The notes under the pieces are model-generated. The model was not told where the DNA came from and did no database searches. It worked only from the letters and a program-made list of their open reading frames with translations. Positions 14,419-25,015 of a stretch of DNA of 32,014 nucleotides are shown here, piece after piece; positions within the stretch are counted from its first letter, which is position 1; every line of letters begins with the position of its first letter. The position numbers and the translations under genes are program-made. Source of the DNA: Hypsibius dujardini (Eukaryota; Tardigrada; Eutardigrada; Parachela; Hypsibiidae); NCBI GenBank assembly GCA_001579985.1, contig LRSR01013202.1, forward strand, positions 1 to 32,014. The letters run 5' to 3'.

Positions 14419-15393
14419 AGAACCTATTCCCGTTTCATCATGTGTGTGTACTGTATTCGCTTTTCGTGGTTGTATAACGTGTGTGTGTTTGATTCTGATA
14501 GTTTCTCTTGCGTCTCGCCGACATTTTCATCCTATTTTGTCAGCGAAGTTTGACTGACCGTCGTCCATCTCTGACTGGTACAATCGCATTAGTGTTCACG
14601 GACACGGCGTAGGAAGAATGGAGAACTGTCAACTCTTTTTTAGCAACACCCAGTTTCATGATAGAAATAAGAGTGTCGCAGTCTCACAATAACAACTGAA
14701 TGTAAATTCCAAACTTGTTATAAATTGGGGCACTGATTCGGCGGCGGCGGTATTGTCAGCAGATTTGGACTGTTCTGCAGGCCGTGGCCGCATTCACGTT
14801 TATTTTGACTGTGTTGTCAAGCTCATCGTTCGTTCGAGAATCAGATTGGATCAGTGGTGTGTCAGGTCGGCCAAAAGGGTTTTCGGATCGGGGGGAGGGG
14901 GACGGAGAGTTTTTGCTGGTTGGCACAACAGACATCTCTGTGTAATCTGTTCCTTCGCGGAGAATAATATTCGCAACCGTGGATAATAGTGTGTAGGCAG
15001 CAAAAGAGGAGCAGGGCAGCTGTCCCCCTTCCTTTGCTGGTTGGTGCACCACTACGTTGAGAAGGGAATTGGAAACATTATTATTATTAATTATTGCTTA
15101 TTGCTCGTAGTTTTGGAACAGGAGCGGCGCGGAATAGGCACACGTTTTTCTCTGAAGAATATATGTTCTTATTTAGCCCTCGACCGTCAAGCACGTACAG
15201 TGTGGCCGTTCGAATTTTAACGCCAGCCGTTCCTTTGTTAGCGCAGATTTTGTTGACATGTTTTCTTCCGAGTTCCGACCAAGCGGAGGTAATATATTTT
15301 AAAGAATTCTCATTCCCCCTGCTTCCCCGCCGTCAACACCCGAATTTTCCCCATCCGTGCCGACACCGGACGAGGTGTTTGCTGGTTGCAAAG
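14419..15393. other. Intergenic region between COX8-like and TBL1
   Basis: 975 bp holding the 3' UTR of the COX8-like gene and the promoter/5' UTR of TBL1. The frame of TBL1 stays open upstream to about 15094, but the family starts at the chosen methionine. A g-rich segment (ggggggagggggacgg, about 14889-14904) and a tta/att run (15080-15095) are the only compositional features. No repeat family or RNA gene recognised. Confidence 0.5.
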
Positions 15394-18300
15394 ATGTCGA
15401 TGACCAGCGAGGAGGTGAATCTTCTGATCTATCAGTACCTCATTGAGAGCGGTTTCAACCACACCGCGTTCAACTTTGTCAACGAGAGCCGCGCCAGCCA
15501 GACCAGCATCAACACGCAGTACATGTCCCCGGGTGCGCTGATTAAAATCATCCAGAAGGGCATCCAGTTTGTGGAGTGTGAGATCGCGGTGGCCACTAAC
15601 ACCAACTCGGCTCAGTTTGAGGAGGACCAGTTGTCGCTGATCGAGGCGGTGTCGCCGGTGCTGGTTACCAATCGACAGAAGCGCCTGCAGGAAGCCCAGC
15701 CGAGGATGGTGCAAAGCCATGGCGGTGCGGGGGATCGGCCGGAGGGCCGGCGCAGTCCCAGTCCGCAGGGCGGCAATCGCGATGGCAACCGCCGTGGTGT
15801 AAGTGACGGCTTGACGACTCTGGTTGATTGGTCGATTGATCGTGTTGTATGGGTTGATTAGCCCTGCGTTGATTGATTGTCTGATTGCTTAGTTTGGCGA
15901 TGCGGATGCTGTGCTCCTTTTCTTAGTTTGATTGCGTGATTAGGATGATCGCCATCAAGTGCGATTATCGCTCCAAATTAATGTCGAAAAAAATTAATAA
16001 CCTTTTTAAGTTTTCGCTACTTCTTCGAGTTTCTGTAGCCAGTTGCTCAAATCATTGCGCTTTGTTGGCTGTTTCATCTTAATTCCTGCTGACAAAGGCA
16101 GGAGTTTCTAATTTTTTTTAGTTAACTACCCAATTCCAACTTTCAGTTTCGCAGAGAAAACTGCTCTGTGAATTCCATTTGTTAAGCTAGTTCTTATCGG
16201 TAATAGAACGCATTGAAACGGTATGTCTTTTTATGCCTTTAAAGTTATTTATATAACTTATTGTAATTTTTTTTAAAACATTCAGTTAATTCAAATCCAG
16301 CGTCAAAGTGTAGTTAAGTAGGAAACTTATTTTAAAGAAAAATCCACATTCTCAGTACTTGAAATGAGATTGTAAATAAAATATGCCATGTTCAGTAAAT
16401 TTAGTGATTTTAAATAAAAATATGCTTTAACTAATCGATTTCTATTTTTATGACTTGAAATAAAATAGAAACGCAGTTCATTTAGAATCAAACGCGTTTT
16501 TGGTGTGACTTTTTAATAGCTGATCTGATAATGTTATGGTGAGATAGGGTGTTTTACATCTTCAAATGCAGCTGTTTTGTATTCCAAGAAACCGATGAGC
16601 GTACACGGTAATATCATGTATTTAAAATTTCCGTAATGTTTCATGTTTAAACGTTTACGCAGAAATTATTCTATTTTTTACCTGTGTGTGCTTCATTCCA
16701 GGTTGCAATGGGTGACGATGCCAGTGTACGTGCCGGTGGCGACCAAGCCGGGCAGACCTCCCAGGAGAAGACCAAGGAAGAGCTGGAAACCACGATTGCC
16801 GCATCGAAGGCCCGTTTTCTGCGCGGCCACGAATCGGAGGTGTTTATCTGCGCGTGGAATCCGAAGATGGACTTACTGGCGTCGGGATCGGGCGACAGCA
16901 CCGCCCGCATTTGGGACCTCACCACCACGGTGGATCCCGTGAAGAGCTGCACGTTGTGGCATGCCGACCGGAAACCCACCGCTCAGCCGGTTGAGATTCA
17001 GAAGGGCGTTCATGATGTCACTAGTTTGGATTGGAATAAGGAAGGGCAGTGCCTGTGCACAGGTAATATTACCCTACAGGGGAGCTGCAATCGAAGTCAC
17101 ACCTGCATTTTGATAAGACAGATACTGTAGATAGACAGACAGACGCAGAAAGGCAGACAGGCAGTAAGACAGTCATGAAGACAGACAACAAAGAGGCAAG
17201 CAGGCAGGCGGACAGACAGACAGACAGACAGACAGGAGAACATGCAGGACACACAGACATGCAGACGACCAAGCAGGCAGGCAAGCAATGGAGCAGTTAT
17301 TCGGAAGTGACGAATTGGAGTTAACTTGTTCCTCGCAATAGGCTCATATGACGGTTTCGCCCGGATCTGGTCGAACAACGGCGAACTCCGCAGCACCCTG
17401 GGTGCCCACAAAGGACCAATCTTTGCCTTAAAATGGAACAAGTCCGGATCTCACATTCTCAGTGCCGGTGTGGACAAGACCACCATCATTTGGAACGCCG
17501 CGGAGGGCAAGAAGGAGCAGCAGTTTGCCTTTCACAACGCCCCGGCACTGGATGTGGACTGGAAGGACGACCGGACATTTGCGTCCTGCTCCACCGATCA
17601 GTGCATTTATGTGTGTCGGCTGGGCGCGGACAAGCCGTTGAAAACGTTCCGCGGCCATGTCAACGAGGTGAACGCCATCAAGTGGGATCCTCAGGTTGGT
17701 TGTAGTCGACAGCAGTTTCAGCCAGAGTAATAGTATACTAGCCTGTATTAATCGGAAAAAATGTGTGTGCTGTAGGGTCGGTTATTGGCCTCGTGTAGCG
17801 ATGACCAAACGTTAAAGCTGTGGAGTATGGATAGTAAGTTGGTGAAAGAACGCCTCTGCCTGACGGAATGATTCGGTTGATGGGAGAGAGGAACGACGAA
17901 ATGCGAATTCAGGCTTTCATCATGTCCTTCTTTTGCAGGTGTAACTGCCATTCACGACCTCCAAGCCCATAAAAAGGAGATTTACACGATCAAATGGAGC
18001 CCGTCAGGACCAGGGACGGACAATCCCAACTGCAATGTTATGTTGGCCAGTGCATCATTCGATACGGTGAGGTTGCGTGATGCTTGTCAAGTACTTTTAC
18101 CGATTCACAGTGATAAGTTGAAAACTGACAGACATCGGAAAGATTTTCCAGATTTCTTATCAGCCAGAGAGGCAGGCTTTGCAGACACACAGACAGACAG
18201 CAGATACATACAGCCAGACTGCCAAACGTACATACTTACAAACGGACAAACAATAACAAACAGGCAGACAGACAGACAGACAGACCGACCGACCGACCGA

Positions 18301-18629
18301 CAGTCTGTTAAGTAAATAATAAAATGTTTTTTCTGACATTTTAGACCATTCGAATTTGGGACGTTGAGCAGGGCATCTGCATCCACACCCTCAGCAAGCA
18401 TTCCGACCCGGTATATAGCGTGGCGTTCAGCCCGGACTCGCGGCTCCTCGCGTCCGGCTCGTTTGACAAGCACATTTACGTATGGTCCACCCAGACCGGC
18501 GCCCTCGTTCACCAGTACACCAGCACCGGAGGGATTTTCGAGGTCTGCTGGAACCATCGCGGCGACAAGCTTGCCGCTAGCGGCTCCGACGGATCCGTCG
18601 TCGTGCTGGACATGCGCAAACTCACCTAG
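15394..18629 (+). CDS. TBL1: TBL1/TBL1XR1: LisH-WD40 subunit of the NCoR/SMRT corepressor complex
   Basis: Seven exons would be usual for the family; here six code: 15394-15798, 16702-17062, 17342-17694, 17776-17833, 17939-18066, 18345-18629; 529 residues (human paralogues 514-577). Exon 1 holds the LisH motif ([16 protein letters not shown]) and the F-box-like segment ([15 protein letters not shown]). Exon 2 starts with a linker and then WD repeats, with [87 protein letters not shown] and [12 protein letters not shown] marking the blades in order. It tetramerises through LisH and acts as an exchange adaptor on NCoR/SMRT-HDAC3 in the nucleus. The start matches the family's MSxTSxEVN beginning. 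Confidence 0.97.
15799..16701 (+). other. TBL1 intron 1
   Basis: 903-bp intron, the largest in the gene, separating the LisH/F-box-like exon from the WD40 exons. It begins with a short (TTGA)n-type tract (15820-15890) and is AT-rich from about 15970 to 16680. No second gene seen. Confidence 0.8.
17128..17284. repeat. (GACA)n array in TBL1 intron 2
   Basis: Degenerate agacagac, ggcaggca and aggcag units in the intron 17063-17341. It reads as GACA in the transcript, the reverse of its orientation in cathepsin F. Confidence 0.9.
18184..18303. repeat. (GACA)n/(GACC)n array in TBL1 intron 5
   Basis: Starts with agacacacagacagacagc and ends with cagacagaccgaccgaccga at about 18300, inside the intron 18067-18344. 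Confidence 0.9.
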
Positions 18630-19541
18630 ACAGTATGGGGGTGCGGACAGACAAACTGATTTCACCGACACCGACACACACACACACAATCCCATCTGCC
18701 ATCACTGTCTGACGCGTCGCACCTCGACGGCGACGTCCCTGTCCGATTTGACCTTTTTATCGCCTCTCCTCTGACTGCTTGTTATATTTTGTTGTTCCCC
18801 TTTTTTTCTCGACGTAAGCAGCGATTGTATGTTTTTTTTTGTTGGTCTTACCGTATGTGTGGTTGGATATTGGACACTCTTTAAGCGGTATTATATACAC
18901 ATGTATACTATTCTAGGACATGGGACAACGCATTGGCCCGCACCTCATTTTTTTACTTTAATTGTCCCCGATTAATCACTCGCTTACGTGACAGTTATTG
19001 TTAGCCCTTTCTCTCCTGTTGGCATTGCATTTGCACAGTGAAAGTTTGACACGAGGTCTCTGTGTGGGTGTCGCGTAAGCAGAAATCGTGCCGACTCGAC
19101 AGGCGCAACCGGATACCGCAACGACAACTCTCCCATGAATATGCCCTAATGGGGATCGGATTGGACTGAAAGCAGAAGTCTCGAGTCATGCAATTTGCTC
19201 GGCTCGAGTACTGCCTGTCGAAGCTTGAAGGGTCCAACCGGAAACGGCGGTTAACTTCCCAAACACCCACGGGGGCTTGTGCGGAAAAAGGTGTTGAACA
19301 CAAAGTCCAAACCAATCATATGGGGAATCAACAACGAACGGGATAACATTAACTCAATTGCCCAATTCTGAAGGTCTATAATGGCCGCAGCATTAACTCC
19401 CTATTCACACACTTGTAAGGTATAGTATAGCGACATTCTGTCCTACGGACATAACGGGTCTTTACCGACTTTTTGTCGTCTAGACATTTTGACCTCAGAC
19501 TTTCTGTCCCAGCAGACATATCGCCCCATCAAGCAATTGTC

Positions 19542-19691
19542 CTCAAACATTTCAGCGCCGGACGTTTTGTTCTAGCCGCCATGGCGTCCTAAGACATTTC
19601 GTCCAAAGACTTTGTTCTCAAACATTTCAGCGCCGGACTTTTTGTTCTAGCCGCCATGGCGTCCTAAGACATTTCGTCCCCAGACATTGCT
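19542..19691. repeat. 75-bp tandem duplication with a GACATTTCGTCC-like submotif
   Basis: Two copies of a 75-bp unit start ctcaaacatttcagcgccgg at 19542 and 19617 and differ at only a few positions. Around them (about 19430-19740) short variants of gacattttgacc, gactttctgtcc and gacatttcgtcc recur, so the unit seems built from a shorter ancestral 12-to-15-bp repeat. Confidence 0.85.
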
Positions 19692-20194
19692 CTCAAAACG
19701 TTTCGTCTAGGCCGTCGTCGCGTCCGAAGATTGTTCTCGAGTATTCCTGTGCTTCTAATTGCAACTTGATTAATTACGCCGCCTTAGCGCAGTGTTGGAT
19801 GAGAATAAACGACAGGGTGACTAACAGGTATAATATGCTTGAAGCAGCTTGATAAGGGAGAATCATTTTTTGGGCGAGATTGAACAACACAATTCTGGAG
19901 GGATACAATGTCCGTGGAAAGAAAATCACGGGAAAGATACAGTATCAAGCAGACAGAACAGATTCTAGGCTAAAAGACGAGGACACAAAGCTCAGAGGAC
20001 CTAATGTCGGGTGGATGAATTGTCCAAAGGACACGAATTCGAGTACCCAGTGTACAAGGACGGTATGTCGGAGGACACAGCGGTTGCGCACCACATCCAC
20101 ACGGTACGTGCACAGAGAACCTTCTCAAGGGGATCAGTCATTAGTCTAATCGTCAGTGCAACGGTGTGCATGTGCATGAACAGCTGTGCATGTG

Positions 20195-20325
20195 CATGTA
20201 CAGCTGTGGCGGAGTTATTTCTTCAGTCCACACCCATTGCAGCGCGCCCACTCATAGAGTCAACACGTGTGGGCGCATGGGTTTGGGTGTGGGCTGAAGA
20301 AGTATTTCCGCCACAGCTGTGCATG
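20195..20325. repeat. Long imperfect hairpin (57-bp arms, 17-base loop)
   Basis: Arm 20195-20251 pairs with 20269-20325. The outer 42 bases of each arm agree at all but about five positions (for instance acagctgtggcgga against tccgccacagctgt), and the inner 15 less well. A 22-bp direct repeat (cagctgtgcatgtgcatg) lies just outside the left arm. This could be a small inverted-repeat transposon remnant or a transcribed stem such as a microRNA precursor. Confidence 0.7.
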
Positions 20326-20730
20326 TATGCTTGCTTACTTATCCGACAGAGACCACATAAGACCCGTCTATTAGTTCAGCCGGCATACACCTTGAAATTC
20401 CCCAATGATTACATCCCCTCCCCTCTGGAGTGTTCCCCCGTTCGTCCCCCACGCCGCCCGGTGTGTGCGTCATTAATGTTGCGCGCGCTCGCGCTGTTGA
20501 CGGAAACATTTGAATCGCTACTTTTTCGCTTATTCAGTTCCCGCTCCGCAGAGCGCGCTCGCATCCGGTTCGCACACATCCCCGGCGAACAGAGACACAT
20601 CTCCATGCCTGTACCATGGACCTTGAAATTCGCCGACCATGGCTATTATTTTGTCCGATATCGATTGGCTGGTCGGCGCGCCCGCCGAGGTCTTCTTCAT
20701 TTCACTGTTGACATTAATTTAAACGGTATA

Positions 20731-20816
20731 CACACACGGACACAGACACAGACGCAGACACAGACACAGACACAGACACGGAAACGGACACGGACACAGA
20801 CACAGACATACATAGA
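20731..20816. repeat. (CAGACA)n microsatellite upstream of the ammonium transporter
   Basis: About 14 units of cacaga/cacgga hexamers, interrupted by gcagac and ggaaac variants, 180 bp before the chosen start codon. Unlike the intronic arrays it is hexameric and intergenic. Confidence 0.9.
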
Positions 20817-20995
20817 CAGTACACTGTGTTGTTTCGCTTTGTGTGTTGTGTGAGTGCAGTGTGGTCGGGCTGAGCCCATCATCATCATCATGTGATCCTC
20901 ATGATGCTCGCTATTCCGCAATGATGCACTGTTACTATGTGTGACAAGGCGTAAGGTCACGAAGCAGAGGTGAAGCTGTGTATTGGCGTTGTAAT

Positions 20996-22569
20996 ATGAC
21001 CTCAATGGACATCAGCAAGGGGAACCAGACGGTCAGCCGGGTACTGGCGTTCTCGTCGACGTCTTCCTCCTCGGGGTCGTCGGGGTCGTCGAGGTCATCG
21101 CTGTTGACGACCCTGCAGACGGTGTTGATGAGCAGTAGTGCTGGTGCTACTAGCAGCAGTAGTATGGCGACCACGTTCAATGCGAACATATCGACCACCA
21201 TGGCGACCATCAATACCTTTGATGAGGAGATTCTCAACACGGCGGACGACTTGACGACCACGCCGTTCGGCGCGACCGTGATGCCGCACGATTTGGGCAG
21301 CGCCTCGACGGGGTTCATCATTTGGGCGGCGGCGCTGGTGTTTTTCATGACGCCTGGCCTGGCGCTCTTCTACTCCGGACTGTCCAAGTATAACAGGTTA
21401 GAGATTCATCACAATATACAGGACGCATGTCAGGCGAGGGCTGCTGTTAAATTTTGGAATGACAAAACTAAACTAAACTGAAAACATTAAAGCCAAAACG
21501 TTTAGCAGCTTATCTCTTCTAGGTTTTAGCTCTTTGAGCAAAACTAAAAAACGTTCCGTGAAAGTTTTAGTGACTATAAAAATTTAAATGGGACAAAAAA
21601 AAACTAACCAAAACTGGTCAATTTTGAATTGCAAATCTACACTTAATAGTTTAGTTATAGTGCACTAAAAGAAACCAAGTCAAGCAAAAAAATCTTGCAA
21701 TTAATTGTTTATTCATTTTAAATACTAATTAGCTAACTAATTCTAGTTTTTGCCAGTCTTACTTCAAATGCCTGTTTCACAGTCGACTCTCTCGACTGTG
21801 CCTGTTCAGCTCATATAACCTGTTCTACGAGTGTATCAAGGAATAAGATGATTAATGAACCGTTGCAGTGCCTTATCGCTGATGATGCTCTGCATGATGT
21901 CCACAGCAGGTATGCATTAGTATCAAATATGTAGACATCCCTGAACTCGCAGGTACTTTTATGTTTTGTCGAATGATACTGAGCAATGCTGATCTATTCT
22001 TTAGTTGTTAGTGTCCAGTGGTTCCTATTCGGCTTTAGCCTGGCGCTGTCCGAGACGGGAGGTCAGTTTATTGGGGATCTCAACCTGGGCGCACTGGATA
22101 CGTAAGCAGGATATGTGTGCATTAGCTTTTGTTGTTGTCGTAGTCGCCCTCTCGCAGTGCAAAAAATCGATTTCCTTTACGACTATGAACCGTCGCCATA
22201 CTCGCTATAACGTAAATTTCACATGCTGATCATTTGATTGATAGACTGGAAGCTCGATCCTTCCCCAATGCAGCGCCCCAAATTCCGGCCATTGCCTTTA
22301 TGCTGTATCAAATGCAATTTGCCGGCATAACCGCCGGTATTGTCTTCGGTTCCGTCCCAGAACGTACGCGCTTTCTTCCGGCAATGGTTTTCGTGTTTTT
22401 TTGGACGACTTTTGTGTATGATTTCGTTGCCTACTGGTAAGAATCGGCAGCTGATTACTAATCTGTCTGACTGTCTGTCTGTCTGTCTGCCTGTCTGTCT
22501 GCCTGTCTGTTTGTCTGTCTGTCTATCTGTCTTTCTGTCTGCCTGCCTGTCTGTCTGTCTGTCTGCTGC

Positions 22570-22602
<33 letters not shown>

Positions 22603-24776
22603 GACTGATTGTGACTGCTTGTTTCTTTGTCAGCCTGGCTGTCTGAGTGTCTGTCGCTTCTGTCTGCATTTGCGTCTGGTTTGCGTTTCTGTCTGCCCTT
22701 TCTAGTAGTTTTGCTACCTACCAGATTATCGGTCTGTATGAGTAAGTGTTCGTTCACGACAGGACCTGGTCGGACCATGGCTTCCTGCAAAACCTATCAT
22801 GTCTCGGTGAGGCATCCTGGCCGTGCCGGAAGGGCTCACTGGACTTTGCGGGCGGCGGACCAGTGCACATTACAGCCGGGTTCTCTGGATTAGCTTACTT
22901 GGTGGTATTGGGAAAGCGAAAGCTCATTCATGCTGAGCATCACAACATGGTATTTTTTTCTGTCAACCCACATGACTTTGTCCATCTACTGTACATTTCG
23001 TTGAAGACTGCTGATTGATATAGGTCAACGTGATGTTCGGTACCGGGGTCCTCTGGTTCGGATGGTTCGCCTTCAATGGAGGTTCTGCGGGTGGAGCGAA
23101 TACTAGAGCCGCTATGGCAGCTACCGTAAGTTGCTGAAACTACAAGTATAACTTTTATCGCAAACTCGACTGCAAATGGTGTTGGTCTTTCCATTTTTCA
23201 TAGGTCACAACTATTTCAGCGGCAACTGGGGGCTTGACATGGGTGTGGTTTGACTACTACTTCACCAGGAAACTATCGGCGTTCAGCTTTTGTTCCGGTA
23301 TCGTCGCTGGTTTGGTAAGAATGGGATATATCACAAAGATTTTGCCACAACCCACACTGCCGGTTCCTTGTGAAGTTGAAATTTCACGCGCATTGTTAAA
23401 AAAAGCAAGGCAAGAAGAGTTTGCTATTCCTCGAACTGTAGGTGGGTATTACTCCGGGATCCGGGTTCGTCGCGCCGTGGGCATCGATCCTCATTGGCTT
23501 CATCACAGCAATACTCTGCAATTTATGTTGCCGACTCAAGAAGCGACTTGGCATTGACGACTCCTTCGACGCAGGATCACTTCACGGTAAACAGCAGTAA
23601 GGCACAAGCATCAGACAGAAAGAACAGCAAAAGAGAACGTACATGTAAAATATCTGTAAGAGTGCTCCTCTGGGAGAGAAGAGATGCAGTCAATCAGACG
23701 GCCAGACAGACAGACCGAAATATAGATAGATAGACATTCAGACAGACAAACAGGCAGGCAGACAGACATTCAAGCAGACAGATAGACAGGCGGACAAGTG
23801 GTCGGAGAGGGAGGTAAGACCTGTGACCGCATTGTGCAGAGATTTTGCATATTAAAGTGGCTATTTTACCCCCTTTTTGGGGCCTAATAGAACCCCGGCT
23901 ATTTTACCCCTCCTTGTATACATCACCAAGCGCATCTGCGATTTTACCCTTCCCATGTTGCCCGTCCGTCTGTCCGTTGTCCATCCGTCCATTGTCGGAC
24001 AGATGGTCGAACAACGGGCAATAACTAAACGGATAGCGAATGATCGAACAACGTACGACAGACGGATGGGTGAACGACGGAGAGAACGGACGGACGAAAG
24101 GGTAGCATGGGAGGGGTAAAATAGCCGGGATGCTATTGGGCCCCACACACTACAAGAGAGGGGTAAAATAGCTGCAGCCTTTACATATTCGTACCGTTTG
24201 CCTCTCTCACAGGAGCCGGTGGGTTCATCGGAAACATTCTCACCGGGATCTTCGCACAAAAATGGGTGGCACAACTCGACGGCACGGACATCATCGGCGG
24301 ACTAGTCGAGGGCGTCTGGAAGCAGATCGTCTACCAAATCGTCTCATCCGCCGCAATTGTTGGTACCCTTCTCCATGTGTGCTACACATATTGATACGGC
24401 ACAAGATTCTGCTTATCTTCCACGTCTGATGAGATGGCTTCTTGTTCCAGGCTATTTGGGCGTTCCTGATCAGTTTCAGCCTGCTCTGGGTCATCAATAA
24501 AATTCCCGGACTCCACCTGCGGCAGAGCGAAGCGGACGAGGCGCGTGGCGGAGACTTGGCCGAAATGGGAGAGGTACATTGTGATTCCTTGGTTGAAAAC
24601 ATTCTGCATGCACTGAAGGTTTATCATTATTGTCATTGCAGGCTGGATATATTCTGGCAGCGCCGGACACTACCCCCAAGCCGATAACCACCTTCGCCGC
24701 CCTCCAGGAACGAACCGCAAACGTAAACGGTAATGCCGTCCATCCTAAAGGCAAGAGCTTCTTCGATGACGACTAG
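20996..24776 (+). CDS. Ammonium transporter, Mep/Amt family
   Basis: Eleven exons: 20996-21396, 21869-21909, 22005-22101, 22245-22436, 22763-22949, 23024-23125, 23204-23314, 23442-23586, 24213-24358, 24451-24573, 24642-24776; 559 residues. Eleven membrane spans are expected from residue 105 on. The pore's twin histidines are in GGGPVHITAG (exon 5) and LHGAGGFIG (exons 8/9). Other family blocks are FYSGLSKYNR, GSVPERTRF, FAFNGGSAGGANTRA and ITPGSGFVAP. It should move ammonium across the plasma membrane. The first 104 residues are Ser/Thr-rich and low in complexity, so the true start may be a later methionine (21128 or 21164). The exon 9 donor is GTTGGT, chosen because only it keeps frame into AIWAFLISF. 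The transporter motifs resemble fungal Mep proteins more than usual animal AMTs. Confidence 0.93.
21460..21760. repeat. AT-rich ACTAAAA/AGTTTTAG-rich element in ammonium transporter intron 1
   Basis: Inside the intron 21397-21868, variants of aaaactaaa and agttttag recur on both strands, much as at 11150-11420. This suggests the same dispersed family in two introns 10 kb apart. Confidence 0.45.
22455..22690. repeat. (GTCT)n array in ammonium transporter intron 4
   Basis: About 150 bp of nearly pure gtctgtctgtct (22468-22612) followed by a degenerate tail. It lies in intron 22437-22762 and reads as GTCT in the transcript. Confidence 0.95.
23697..23800. repeat. (GACA)n array in ammonium transporter intron 8
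   Basis: agacagacagac, gatagata and caggcaggca units upstream of the inverted-repeat element in the same intron (23587-24212). Confidence 0.85.
23854..24183. mobile_element. Inverted-repeat element (MITE-like) in ammonium transporter intron 8
   Basis: The ends are inverted repeats of about 60 bp: ggctattttacccc occurs at 23859-23872 and again near 23897-23910, and its reverse complement ggggtaaaatag at 24114-24125 and 24161-24172. Pairing continues inward (attttacccttcccatg near 23941 against catgggaggggtaaaat near 24106). The sequence catatt flanks both sides (23848-23853 and 24184-24189), a candidate 6-bp target-site duplication. There is no coding capacity, so it would be non-autonomous. 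The element ends some 29 bp before the exon 9 acceptor. Confidence 0.7.
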
Positions 24777-24997
24777 CACAAACGGAACTGCGGAATCGCG
24801 AGGGCATGCCCACACCGACATCTGACTGCGGGAACACCCGACATCTGACTGGGAACACCTGACATCTGACTGTGGGAACGTATCTTCGGCATCATTTGAT
24901 ATAATTGTGATACTGTTTCGCACATCATATATATGTACCAAAGTACTGGTTTTATAGCGTCAAAAGGCCGCTTCATCACAGAAAATTATGGTGAGTC

Positions 24998-25003
24998 AAT
25001 AAA
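24998..25003 (+). other. Candidate poly(A) signal of the ammonium transporter
   Basis: AATAAA 222 nt after the stop codon and only 12 bp before the AFG2A stop on the other strand. If used, the 3' ends of the two transcripts overlap. Confidence 0.5.
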
Positions 25004-25015
25004 AACAAAATGCCA

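Larger units (their letters stand above)
18630..20995. other. Long intergenic region between TBL1 and the ammonium transporter
   Basis: 2366 bp with no supportable gene. It holds the TBL1 3' UTR (with a short (CA)n at 18676-18687), a repeat block at 19430-19740, a long hairpin at 20195-20325, and a (CAGACA)n microsatellite just upstream of the ammonium transporter. One plus-strand frame (20011-20853) is open for 280 codons, but its composition follows the repeats, and I do not call it a gene. A possible AATAAA at 19804-19809 is too far from TBL1 to assign with confidence. Confidence 0.6.

Noticed and set aside
20011-20853. 280-codon plus-strand open frame upstream of the ammonium transporter
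   Set aside because: It runs through the hairpin and the (CAGACA)n microsatellite, has no recognisable domain, and its end is pure repeat-coded Thr/Gln/Arg. It is an accidental frame.
24301-24358. Alternative exon 9 donor at GTACCC (24365) of the ammonium transporter
   Set aside because: It gives phase 1 and shifts the next exon into a frame that stops early; the GTTGGT donor keeps the conserved membrane segment.
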